Positions 9,332-17,346 of a stretch of DNA of 64,000 nt are shown here, in pieces; the first letter of the stretch is position 1; every line of letters begins with the position of its first letter. The stretch comes from Aquisphaera giovannonii (GTDB lineage: Bacteria; Planctomycetota; Planctomycetia; Isosphaerales; Isosphaeraceae): positions 992,001 through 1,056,000 of the forward strand of contig NZ_CP042997.1 in NCBI RefSeq assembly GCF_008087625.1, given 5' to 3'. The notes under the pieces are model-generated. The model did no database searches and was not told the DNA's origin. It saw only the letters and a program-made list of their open reading frames with translations. Made by a program: the position numbers and the translations under genes.

Positions 9332-9689
9332 TCGGTCGGGGGCGCGGGAGCCGGCCTCGCGTCAGCCGGCTCCCGCGGTCATGAGCGTCCCGGGGGATTC
9401 CATGGCTCGGCGACGCCGCGAAACCTCTCCCTCTCCCGCTCGGCGGGAGAGGGTTGGGGTGAGGGGCTTCGATCGCCACGGGCACGCGAAGGGGTGTCGG
9501 CCTCAAACCCGCCCCATCCTCGGAGTCAGACGGGCCGCGATTGAGGGCCCGCCCCGCCCTCACCCCCGCCCTCTCCCGCCGAGCGGGAGAGGGAGAAGTG
9601 GTTGCTCCTCTCCCCGGCCTGGGCGAGGCCTCGGCGAGCGTATCCCGCGGCCCTGCCGGGCGTCGCAGGAGCAGGCCCGGATCGGCCGC
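9332..9689. other. Intergenic region with inverted hairpin repeats
   Basis: No gene is seen between the DUF1559 gene and elongation factor G, which converge here. The region is largely an inverted pair of hairpin elements, described separately. Confidence 0.6.
9424..9598. repeat. Inverted pair of hairpin elements
   Basis: The left element (9424-9466) has a perfect 9-bp hairpin, CTCTCCCGC/GCGGGAGAG, then a GGTTGGGGTGAGGGGC tail. The right element (9555-9598) is the reverse complement with few changes (hairpin at 9572-9592). The pair encloses about 90 bp, giving a MITE-like layout, and may also terminate both converging genes. Confidence 0.75.
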
Positions 9690-11819
9690 TCAGAGCCCGG
9701 CGATGGCCTCGAGCATGCTGTCCGGGGCGGCGGCGTACTCGAGCGGTTCCATCGTGTAGCTGGCGCGGCCCTGGCTGAGGCTGCGGACGGCGGTGGAGTA
9801 GCCGAACATCTTCTCGAGCGGGGCCCGGGCGTCGATCACCATCAGCTTGCCGCGGGTGCTCGTCCGCTCGATCAGGGCGCGGCGGGCGGATAGGTCGGCG
9901 GTGATGTTGCCCAGGTAGTCGTCCGGCGTGACGACCTCGATCCGCATGATCGGCTCCAGGAGCACCGGGCCCGCCTCCTCGACGGCCTTCCGCAGCGCAT
10001 CGGACGCGGCGAAGCGGTAGGCCAGGTCGTTGGAGTCGACGTCGTGATAGGCGGCGTCCACCAGCGTGACCTTCAGGTCCACGAGCGGGTAGCCGGTCCG
10101 GCCGCCGGACTTGGCCTCCTCGCGGAGGCCCGCCTCGATGGCCGGCACGAACTCCGCCGGGATCGTGCCCCCCTTCATCTTGTTGACGAAGTGGAGCACG
10201 GGCGCGCCCTTGGCCTGGGCCTCGGGCTCCAGGTCGATGGTGACCTTGGCGTAGAGCCCGGAGCCGCCCGTCTGCCGGATGCAGGTGCCCTCGATCCGCT
10301 TGACCGCCTTCTTGATCGTCTCGCGGTAGCTCACGCGGGGCCGGCCGACGTGCACCTTCAGGTTGAAGTCGCGGGTCATCCGGTTCTTGAGGATCTCCAG
10401 GTGGAGCTCGCCCATGCCCGAGATCAGGGTCTGGCCGGTCTCCTCATTGACCTTGTAGGTGAACGTGGGATCCTCGCGGGAGAGGGCGTTCAGCGTGTCC
10501 GACAGCTTGCCCTTGTCGGCCGAGCTGACCGGCTCGATGGACATGCTGATGACCGTCTCCGGGAACTCGATCCGCTCCAGCAGGATCGGGTGGGTGGCGT
10601 CGCAGAGGGTGTCGCCGGTGAACGTGTCCTTCAGGCCGACGATGCCGACGATGTCCCCGGTCGTGCCCACCGCGATCTGCTCGCGGTCGTCGGCGCGGAT
10701 GTGGTAGAGCCGGGAGCAGTTCTCCTTCTTCTCCTTGCCCGGGTTGTAGGCGCGGGTGCCGGCCTTGAGCGTCCCGGAGTAGATCCGCAGGAAGGAGAGG
10801 TCGCCGTGGGCGTCGCTGGTGACCTTGAAGACCAGCCCGCTGAAGGGCTCGTCCGGGCTCGGCTTGCGGGCGAGCTCGGTCCCCTTCTTGGGGTGCAGGC
10901 CCTCGACGGGCGGGCGGTCGAGCGGGCTGGGCAGGTACGAGGCCACCGCGTCGAGCAGGCGCTGGACGCCGACGTACTTGAAGCTGGAGCCGCAGAGCAC
11001 CGGCTGGACGCGGCCGGTGAGCGTCGCGCGCCGCAGCGCGGCGTGGATCATGCCCTCGGACAGCTCCGCGCCGTCGAGGTGGGCCATGTACTGCTCGGCG
11101 AACTGCTCGTCGAAGGCCGAGAGGTTATTGAGCATGGTCTCGCGCCAGGCGTCGGCCTCGAGGCGGAGCGGCTCGGGGATCTCGTCGACGGTGAACGTGG
11201 AGCCGAGGTCCTCGGTCTTGAAGTGGAGGGCCTTCATGGCGACCAGGTCGATGAGGCCCTGGAACTCGCCCATGGTCCCCTCCGGCCCCGCGCCGATCGG
11301 GATCTGGATGGGGATCGGCCGGCTGTCCAGCAGGCGCTCCTCGATCTCCGCGTAGACGCGGTCGAACTCGGCGCCGATGCGGTCCATCTTGTTGATGAAG
11401 CAGAGGCGGGGGATGTGGTACTTGGCCGCCTGCCGCCAGACGGTCTCGCTCTGGGCCTCGACGCCCTCGACGGCGGAGAAGATGACGACCGCCCCGTCGA
11501 GGACGCGGAGCGAGCGCTCGACCTCGGCGGTGAAGTCGACGTGGCCGGGGGTGTCGATGATGTTGATCGTGATCGGGTCGCCGGCCGCGTCGCGCCAGCG
11601 GCAGGTGATGGCGGCGGCGACGATGGTGATGCCCCGCTCCCGCTCCTCCTCGAGGTAGTCGGTCGTGGTGTTGCCCTTGTCCACGTCGCCCATCCGGTGG
11701 ATCTCGCCGGTGTAATACAGGATCCGCTCGGTGGTCGTGGTCTTGCCGGCGTCGATGTGGGCGATGATGCCGATGTTGCGGATGCGGCGGAGGTCGGGTT
11801 GGTCGGGTTCGCTGCCCAT
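9690..11819 (-). CDS. fusA: Elongation factor G
   Basis: A 709-residue translational GTPase. Start chosen at MGSEPDQPDLRRIRN, which puts the G1 motif AHIDAGKT near residue 20 as in other EF-Gs; the 120 codons upstream in frame look non-coding. The other G motifs follow: ERGIT, DTPGH, NKMD and CGSS. Domains II to V are complete (GELHLEILKNRM, GYPLVDLKVTLVDAAYHDVDSN). The switch I text GDVDKGNTTTDYLEEERERG differs from classical EF-G and recalls the EF-G2 branch, so it may be a paralogue working in ribosome recycling rather than the main translocase. That is inference. It is not flanked by rpsL/rpsG/tuf. Confidence 0.93.
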   Translation of the reverse strand: MGSEPDQPDLRRIRNIGIIAHIDAGKTTTTERILYYTGEIHRMGDVDKGNTTTDYLEEERERGITIVAAAITCRWRDAAGDPITINIIDTPGHVDFTAEVERSLRVLDGAVVIFSAVEGVEAQSETVWRQAAKYHIPRLCFINKMDRIGAEFDRVYAEIEERLLDSRPIPIQIPIGAGPEGTMGEFQGLIDLVAMKALHFKTEDLGSTFTVDEIPEPLRLEADAWRETMLNNLSAFDEQFAEQYMAHLDGAELSEGMIHAALRRATLTGRVQPVLCGSSFKYVGVQRLLDAVASYLPSPLDRPPVEGLHPKKGTELARKPSPDEPFSGLVFKVTSDAHGDLSFLRIYSGTLKAGTRAYNPGKEKKENCSRLYHIRADDREQIAVGTTGDIVGIVGLKDTFTGDTLCDATHPILLERIEFPETVISMSIEPVSSADKGKLSDTLNALSREDPTFTYKVNEETGQTLISGMGELHLEILKNRMTRDFNLKVHVGRPRVSYRETIKKAVKRIEGTCIRQTGGSGLYAKVTIDLEPEAQAKGAPVLHFVNKMKGGTIPAEFVPAIEAGLREEAKSGGRTGYPLVDLKVTLVDAAYHDVDSNDLAYRFAASDALRKAVEEAGPVLLEPIMRIEVVTPDDYLGNITADLSARRALIERTSTRGKLMVIDARAPLEKMFGYSTAVRSLSQGRASYTMEPLEYAAAPDSMLEAIAGL

Positions 11820-12269
11820 GGTCGCGGTCCTGGTCCTGTCCTGAGCCGAGCGTGATCCGTCGCGACGGCCCCGGCACGGCGGGCGCGCGAGTCGGTCCGG
11901 GAGGCGGCGGCCCCGCGCCGCCTCGGGCCGGGGCGATCCGCGATCGGCGGGCCGGCCCGCACGGGGGCGCGACCCCGACCATCCCTTCCTGACACAGCTT
12001 ACCGCCGATGGTTCCCGGAAACAGCGCGAGTCGGTCGGAACGCCCGCCGGCACGGCCCCGGGGGCGAGCCGGCCGCGCGGACCGCGCCCGCGTCGGCGAG
12101 CCATGGCGTCCGGGCCAGGCGCCTCCTCCCGGGGCCCGGCCAAGGTCCGCGGACGCGGTCTTCCCCGGCCGCGCGGCAAGGGCGAGGTCTCCCCACGAAC
12201 ACGAGGTGTGCATTGACGTTCTTTTCTCCGAGCCGGGGGCGGGGCCTCGTCGTTAGGACGCCAGAAAGT

Positions 12270-12543
12270 CGGGCATCGTCCCGAATGACTGTGGAGCCAT
12301 CACGGGGAGGTCGACGGTTGGCACCGCCCCGCATGCACGGGTGACCACGATCGTCAGATCGTGGTTCGGACGGGCGAAGCCTCCAACCTCGCACGTCCGT
12401 GCGACCCGGGACGCCGGGGCACCGAGGCGAAGACGAGGCTCCTCCCGCGGGCCGAGGTCGGCCCCGCAGATCCGGCTGACGCCGGAGGCTGGAGGCTTCG
12501 CCCGTCCGAACCACCCGCTCACGCGGGTGGCCACATGTTCATT
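12270..12543 (-). repeat. Dispersed element B, copy 1 (inverted relative to copy 2)
   Basis: Its reverse complement aligns along its whole length with 47566-47837 at roughly 90 % identity by eye. Features shared by both copies are a hairpin CCACCCGC/GCGGGTGG at one end, internal inverted blocks containing GGACGGGCGAAGCCTCCA, a CCCCGGCGTCCCGGGTCGCA segment, and an end reading CATTCGGGACGAT. No ORF is conserved between them. It behaves like a non-autonomous mobile or structured element. Confidence 0.85.
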
Positions 12544-13029
12544 GATTCCCCGGCGAAGTGTCAAGTTGGCGCTCGAGCATTTGGGACGATCCCGAAAGTC
12601 GCATCGGCGCGGCCTCTCGCTCGACCCGGTTCGCCATACATCGCGGCAACGTGGGCGCGACGCGGGGACGCCCCTGAATTCACCGCCCCGGCATCGTCGG
12701 GGCCCGAGACGCGGTTGTGGTCGGGGCATTGCCGGGTACCCGCTCCGTCGAAGCCGGAGGCCGGTCCACTTCCCGGTTACGGATCACGCGCGTGGGCGCA
12801 TGGCGGCCTGTTCGATACTCCGCGGCGAGGCGTCAAACCGTGCACCCGGGGATCGGGACGAGGTCCGCCCCCGAATCGCAAGAATTGCTGGGGCGGACCC
12901 GCCCGCCGCGTCGATCCGGAAAATGTAAGAACCATGGTGCCTCTTGGCCGAACGTCACCTATACTTAATTAGAGATGACCATCCTGGCCGTCGCCCGATC
13001 CTCGACGGCAGGGATCTCCGGAGATCGTC

Positions 13030-13062
13030 GCGGCCGGTGGGCTTGGCTGGCCCACCGGCCGC
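13030..13062. terminator. Perfect 13-bp hairpin (terminator-like)
   Basis: Arms 13030-13042 and 13050-13062 are perfectly complementary (GCGGCCGGTGGGC) around a seven-base loop. It lies 117 bp before the next start codon and has only a weak T stretch after it. It could be an attenuator, a terminator of upstream transcription, or a palindromic repeat. Confidence 0.45.
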
Positions 13063-13178
13063 GGTCGTTTCCGCGGGGGGGACGGTGCGGACGTCCTGCG
13101 GTAGACTGGACGCGAGGCGTCGGGATCCCGGCGGGCGGCCGGCCCGCATCGGCGTCTTCACGAGGAGGCGTCCGACCC

Positions 13179-13865
13179 ATGGCGGATTTCCCGGGCATGC
13201 CCCTGGGGGGCGACGAATCGCCGGACCTCCGGCTCCCCCCGGCCCTGCCGCGGCACGAGGTCCCGGTCGTGCGGGCGACGCCCGTCTCCCTGGCCGGCTA
13301 CGGGGTGCTCGTGGACGACCCGAACTCGTACCGGGTGGAGCTCGTCGCGTGGCCCGCGCTCGGCTGGCGGCCCGTGGATCCGGGGACGGGTCTGGGCGGG
13401 GGCCTCGCCTCCGCCCGGCTCCACGTCCGCCGGGAAGGCCGGGCCCTCCTCGCCAGCGACGACGAGGGCCGGGACGACCCGGCTCGGGGCTGGACGATCG
13501 TCGGCTGGGCGGAGAGGCCGGACGAGGCCGGCGCGGCCGGTCCCGCCGTGATCCTGCCGGGGGCGAGCTACCGGCCCGACGGCGGGCAGCTCGTGGTCCC
13601 CGTCGATCCGGGGCCGTACCTCGCCGTCCTCGCGAGGCCCGGCGACGACGTGGGGCCGGGCGATTTCGCCGGTTTCTTCGTGGAGCCCGGCCGCGCCCTC
13701 TCCATCCCGCCGGGCGTCTGGTGCGCGGCCGCGGCGGCCATCCCCGCGGGCGACGGCGGCCGGTTCCTCGTCCGCAGCGGGAGGGTCCGCGCCCGGATCT
13801 CCTGCGACTTGCGTGAGGAATTCGGCGTCGTGCTGAGCGTCCCCGTCCGGCCCCCGGTCCCCTGA
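13179..13865 (+). CDS. Ureidoglycolate lyase-like (AllA family) protein
   Basis: A 228-residue protein starting at an ATG with GAGGAGG eight to twelve bases before it. The sequence follows the ureidoglycolate lyase cupin family: PVSLAGYGVLVDDP near the N-terminus, and GRALSIPPGVWCAA, the family's GVWH-like strand, near the C-terminus. The usual His of that strand is replaced here by Cys (PPGVWCA). Family members release glyoxylate and urea from ureidoglycolate, but no other purine-catabolism gene lies nearby. The real substrate is therefore uncertain, and a related cupin role is possible. Confidence 0.6.
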   Translation: MADFPGMPLGGDESPDLRLPPALPRHEVPVVRATPVSLAGYGVLVDDPNSYRVELVAWPALGWRPVDPGTGLGGGLASARLHVRREGRALLASDDEGRDDPARGWTIVGWAERPDEAGAAGPAVILPGASYRPDGGQLVVPVDPGPYLAVLARPGDDVGPGDFAGFFVEPGRALSIPPGVWCAAAAAIPAGDGGRFLVRSGRVRARISCDLREEFGVVLSVPVRPPVP

Positions 13866-13982
13866 TCGCGACGCGTATGGGCCGGGGCGCCGGCCGTCGA
13901 TCCGAGATGATGCCAACCCATGCCGTGGACACCGTCGTCCACGGCCACCCAGCGACATGCGGCGACGAAGGAGTCACCTGCC

Positions 13983-14807
13983 TTGTCCGACCTTCCTCCA
14001 CCGCGATCGCACGGAGCAGTCCCCGCGCGGATCCTGGTCGCGGCCGTCTCGGCGGCGGCCGTCGCGTTGGCGGCGATGGCCGCCCTCCCCCGCCGGGAGC
14101 CGCGCCCGTCCTGGATCCCCATCGTGCCGGCCTACTTCTACCCGTCGGGGTCGCGTGACGCGGCCTGGGAGGCGATCGCCGCGGCGGCCGGGGACGTGCC
14201 CGTCCGCGTGATCCTCAACCCGGCGAGCGGCCCGGGGGCGACGGCCGACCTGCGCCATGCGTCCGCCTGCCGGCGGGCCCGCGCGGCGGGGGTCCGCATC
14301 CTCGGCTATGTCCACACCTCCTACGGGGCCCGCGACCCCGGCCTCGTCCGGGCCGACGTCGAGGGCTACACCCGGCTCTACGAGGTGGACGGGTTCTTCG
14401 TGGACGAGATGTCCAACGATCCCCGATCCGTCCCCTACTACGCGGAACTCCGGGGCTTCATCAAGGGCCTGAACCCGGCCTTCGAAATCGTCGGCAACCC
14501 GGGGACGCTCACCGACGAGGCCTACCGGACGACCCCCACGGCGGACGTGCTGGTCCTCTTCGAAGGGACGGCGGCGAGCTTCCGGGACTTCGGCCCCCCC
14601 GCGTGGGCGCTGCGGTACCCGCCGGGCGGCTTCGCCGCGATCGTCCACGGCGCCGGAGCCGCGGGGGACATGCGGCGGGCGTTCGATCACGCCTCGCGGG
14701 CCCACCTCGGCGGGCTCTACGTCACCGACGGCGACGGCGCGAATCCGTACGACCACCTCCCCCCCTACTGGGCCGGCGAGGTCGCCCGCATGAAGCGGCC
14801 GCGATGA
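13983..14807 (+). CDS. Spherulation-specific family 4 (spherulin 4-like) secreted protein
   Basis: I prefer the TTG at 13983, which has AAGGAG nine bases upstream and gives a short N-terminus followed by a signal anchor (ILVAAVSAAAVALAAMAAL). An ATG at 13920 in the same frame has no such site. The body follows the spherulin-4 family: WIPIVPAYFYPSGS at the start, then VILNPASGPG, GVRILGYVHTSYG, a VDGFFVDEMSND strand with acidic residues where a TIM-barrel glycosidase would keep its catalytic pair, and IVGNPGT. It probably acts on extracellular polysaccharide, by analogy with related alpha-galactosaminidase-like barrels. Substrate unknown. Confidence 0.72.
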   Translation: MSDLPPPRSHGAVPARILVAAVSAAAVALAAMAALPRREPRPSWIPIVPAYFYPSGSRDAAWEAIAAAAGDVPVRVILNPASGPGATADLRHASACRRARAAGVRILGYVHTSYGARDPGLVRADVEGYTRLYEVDGFFVDEMSNDPRSVPYYAELRGFIKGLNPAFEIVGNPGTLTDEAYRTTPTADVLVLFEGTAASFRDFGPPAWALRYPPGGFAAIVHGAGAAGDMRRAFDHASRAHLGGLYVTDGDGANPYDHLPPYWAGEVARMKRPR

Positions 14808-14899
14808 AGGGATCCCCGATCCGTTCGGCCCCGTCCGCGACGCCTCGCCCCTGAGCTCGGGGCGCGTACCTCGCGGTCCTCAGGGCGTCCGCCCGGCCG

Positions 14900-15856
14900 T
14901 TACGGTCGCGACGGGAGGGCGCGGACTCCCGCCAGCGGGTGCGTGCTGACGACGCTCCAGACCGCCTCCTGGATCGCCCCGGCCAGGGCCTCGTCGATCT
15001 TCCGGCCCTTCGCCGGGTCGAGGTCCTCGTTGTAGGGCCCGGCGGGGAGGCCCCTCGGGTCGTCGCGGAAGATCGTGGCGTAGTAGGTCAGCCCGACGAC
15101 ATACGACCCGACGTTGTTGAAGTGGATCCCATCTACGTATATTTGAGCGATGTCCGAATGGCCGGGCACCTTGCCGGCCTTCATGCGCGCGTCCAGCTCC
15201 AGGAGCACGTCGCCCACCGGGACCAGCAGCGCGGGCTTCGCCTTGCCCCGGTATGCCTCCCTCAGGCCGGCGACGACCCGCTCGAAGTAGTCCCTGGTCT
15301 CTTCCGTGCCGTCCCAGCCGCCCGTGTACTTCCTGAGCCACTTCGCCCGGTAGTCGAGGGAGAGGGACCCGTCCTTGCCCTCGTCCCTGCGCGGCCAGCG
15401 GGAGTAGATGTAGACCTGGACGTCCGGGCTGCGCCTCAGCGCGAGGTCGATGAACCGGCCCGCCGCCGCGAGGTCGCCGTCCTTCCCGTCGAGGTGGCGG
15501 TCGAACGGCTCCAGGCTCAGGACGTCCCAGGAGTACTCCCCGAGGGCCGTCGGATAGAGCCCGAACGGCTCCTGGCGGAAGCCGTCCGCGGGGTGGTCCC
15601 AGAGCCACGACAGGGGGGAGCCGGGGATCATGTCACGCCCCCAGGTCAGGGTGCGGCCCCGGCTCTCGGCCAGCTTCGCCAGGCTGCCGTAGCGGATCGT
15701 GTCGGTCACGCTGTTGCCGACGAAATACGCCCTGGCGGACTTCACGTCCTCGCAGGAGACCGTGCTGGGCAAGGCCAGGCAGCCGCAGGCCGCCACGAGC
15801 CCCCACGCGCGGGGCGATCCGACGCCGATTCCCATGGGCATTCCCCCCGTCCTCAT
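14900..15856 (-). CDS. SGNH-hydrolase-like secreted protein
   Basis: After an N-terminal export signal (GLVAACGCLALPSTVS) the mature protein begins with YFVGNSVTD, which matches block I of SGNH/GDSL hydrolases (the Ser nucleophile of GNS). It closes with DGIHFNNVGSY, the DxxH block V. Between them is a YIYSRWPRRDEG strand typical of this hydrolase group. The two earliest Met codons are a few residues apart and both leave the signal intact. Family members deacylate carbohydrate or lipid esters in the envelope. It faces the truncated kinase remnant directly downstream of it in position, with no shared operon. Confidence 0.7.
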   Translation of the reverse strand: MRTGGMPMGIGVGSPRAWGLVAACGCLALPSTVSCEDVKSARAYFVGNSVTDTIRYGSLAKLAESRGRTLTWGRDMIPGSPLSWLWDHPADGFRQEPFGLYPTALGEYSWDVLSLEPFDRHLDGKDGDLAAAGRFIDLALRRSPDVQVYIYSRWPRRDEGKDGSLSLDYRAKWLRKYTGGWDGTEETRDYFERVVAGLREAYRGKAKPALLVPVGDVLLELDARMKAGKVPGHSDIAQIYVDGIHFNNVGSYVVGLTYYATIFRDDPRGLPAGPYNEDLDPAKGRKIDEALAGAIQEAVWSVVSTHPLAGVRALPSRP

Positions 15857-15864
15857 CGAAATCG

Positions 15865-16515
15865 TTAGGCCCTCCGCTGGGAGATCGTCAAATCGCGGCG
15901 GAGACCGTCATGGGGCCCGGCCCTCGGCGTCGATCTCCCGCGGCCGCTCGCGCCGACGCGGGCCGCGGCCCTGCGCCCGGGGCGGCCCACCGGGCCGGGG
16001 ATGTCAGGCCGGTCGCGGTAACCGGCTCGTCGCCCGGTGGCACCCCGGCCGGGGCGGGCGGCGGCCTCGGCGCGGAAGCGGCGGAGCTCGATCTCGGACG
16101 CGAACTCGCCGGAGAGGATCATCTTCAGCGCGACCTCGCGGCCCAGGCTGACCTGCCGGGCCCGGTAGACCACGCCCATCCCGCCGCGGGCGAGCTCCCC
16201 CAGCAGCTCGTAGTCGCCGACGCGGCGGGCCGGGACCGGGGGCGATGAGGGCGCGGGCCGTTCGCACGCCCCGGCCCGGTCGCCCCCCCCCCGCAGCTCC
16301 TCCTCCAGGGCCAGAAGCTCCGGCGAGAGCCGCGACGGGTCCCCGCCGGCCGCCTGGAACCGGTCGAGGAGCTCCGAGGCCGGGACCCGGCGGCCCTGCC
16401 GCAAGGCCCGCTCGAACTCGTTGCAGGGCGCGTCGATCGCGACGGCCTCGTCGAGGCTCCCGCGCGAGCTGGCGCCGGCGGTCGGGCCCGCGTCCGTACC
16501 GACCCGCGCGGTCAT
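15865..16515 (-). pseudogene. Ser/Thr protein kinase, truncated after the N-lobe
   Basis: The N-terminus is normal for planctomycete kinases placed behind ECF sigma factors. A region with RVPASELLDRF leads to the kinase start VGDYELLGELARGGMGVVYRARQ and the ATP-binding lysine in EVALKMI, then FASEIELRRFRAEAA. After this the sequence becomes low-complexity Arg/Gly/Pro text. The HRDxKxxN and DFG motifs are missing in all three frames down to 15865. The start codon overlaps the sigma-factor stop in ATGA form, so the junction with its partner is intact. It is a decayed gene that lost its C-lobe and tail. Confidence 0.75.
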
Positions 16516-16677
16516 GCGACCTCCCGCGTCCAGATCTGGCAGATCAGGTCAAGCCGCCTGGCGACCGTGCGCCGCGCGCAGCCGAGCCGCTCGGCGATCT
16601 CGTCGGTCGTGTAGCCCTCCATGCGGTCCAGGGCGATCCGGCGGAGCTGGTCGTCCCCGAGCCGGCCCAGGAGTGGA
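16512..16677 (-). pseudogene. ECF sigma factor, C-terminal fragment (sigma-4 helix-turn-helix)
   Basis: Only the end of region 4 remains: LGDDQLRRIALDRMEGY, then TDEIAERLGCARRTVARRL, LDLICQIWTREVA and stop. This is typical of the large planctomycete ECF family transcribed together with Ser/Thr kinases. Upstream of about 16677 on this strand the text stops resembling a sigma factor. The opposite strand there carries the tail of a glycosidase, so the gene was cut by a rearrangement. Confidence 0.72.
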
Positions 16678-17090
16678 ACGACTCCCCGCGGTGGAACCCT
16701 CGCGACCGGGACGGCTGGAACGGCGAGGATTTCAGCATCCTCGACGCGTCCCGCTCCCTCCGCCCGAGCTTCCGCCCGCGTCCCTACCCTCACGCCACGG
16801 CCGGCCTGCCCCTCTCCTTCCGCTACGAGGCCGCGACGCCGGGCGGCCACGCTTCGCTCACCTTCCGATGGCGGCACGACCCCAGCCGGGGTGCGACCGA
16901 GCTGTTCCTGCCCGCCGCCGTCTTCCCGGCGGGCTCGGCCGTCTCCTGCTCGGACCCCTCCATGACCATCCACCGCGACGTCGCCCGCCAGGTCCTCCTC
17001 TGCGAAGGGCCCCGGCCCGGGGTCGTCCTCCTGACCGTCGGCACGCCCCTCGTCGCGGACTCCGGGTCCCATGACGGCCGCCGGCGCTGA
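16671..17090 (+). pseudogene. Glycoside hydrolase family 5, C-terminal fragment
   Basis: The plus-strand frame shows EWNDSPRWNPRDRDGWNGED, then FSILD, RPRPYPHATAGLPLSFRYE, GATELFLPAAVFPAG and VLLTVG. This is the order of the last catalytic-domain strand and the beta-sandwich C-terminal domain of GH5 endoglycosylceramidase/glucocerebrosidase-like enzymes. No start, catalytic core or signal peptide precedes it. To the left the sequence is the truncated sigma/kinase operon on the other strand. The homology begins abruptly at about 16671, marking a breakpoint. Confidence 0.65.
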
Positions 17091-17183
17091 CGGCACGCGG
17101 GCCGCCCCGCCCATCGGCCCGATTGCCGAGTGGTCGACGCCCTTCCCCTCGGGGTGAATCAGCCCGTTATGTGCGGTTTACGT

Positions 17184-17213
17184 TTGAGTTGTTTTACACC
17201 CACGGATTACAAT
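17184..17213 (+). promoter_or_regulatory. Sigma-70-like promoter upstream of the kinase gene
   Basis: TTGAGT (17184-17189) and TACAAT (17208-17213) are separated by 18 bases in a locally AT-richer stretch, 134 bases before the kinase start. Found by eye, with no transcript evidence. Confidence 0.45.
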
Positions 17214-17346
17214 CACGCCGATGCATGGCCTACTTCCCCGCGCTCCCCCCCGGCGATCGCAAGGCAGATCCGTTCGTAAGCCATCCGGAGGGCCTGCGTA
17301 GGGAGGAGGGATGAGGACGACCTCCGATCCCTGGAGGAAGCCGCCC

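Larger units (their letters stand above)
11820..13178. other. Long intergenic region with a dispersed element
   Basis: About 1.36 kb without a supportable gene. It contains dispersed element B copy 1 (12270-12543) and a strong hairpin at 13030-13062. The segments 11820-12269 and 12546-13020 show nothing I recognise. Confidence 0.55.
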
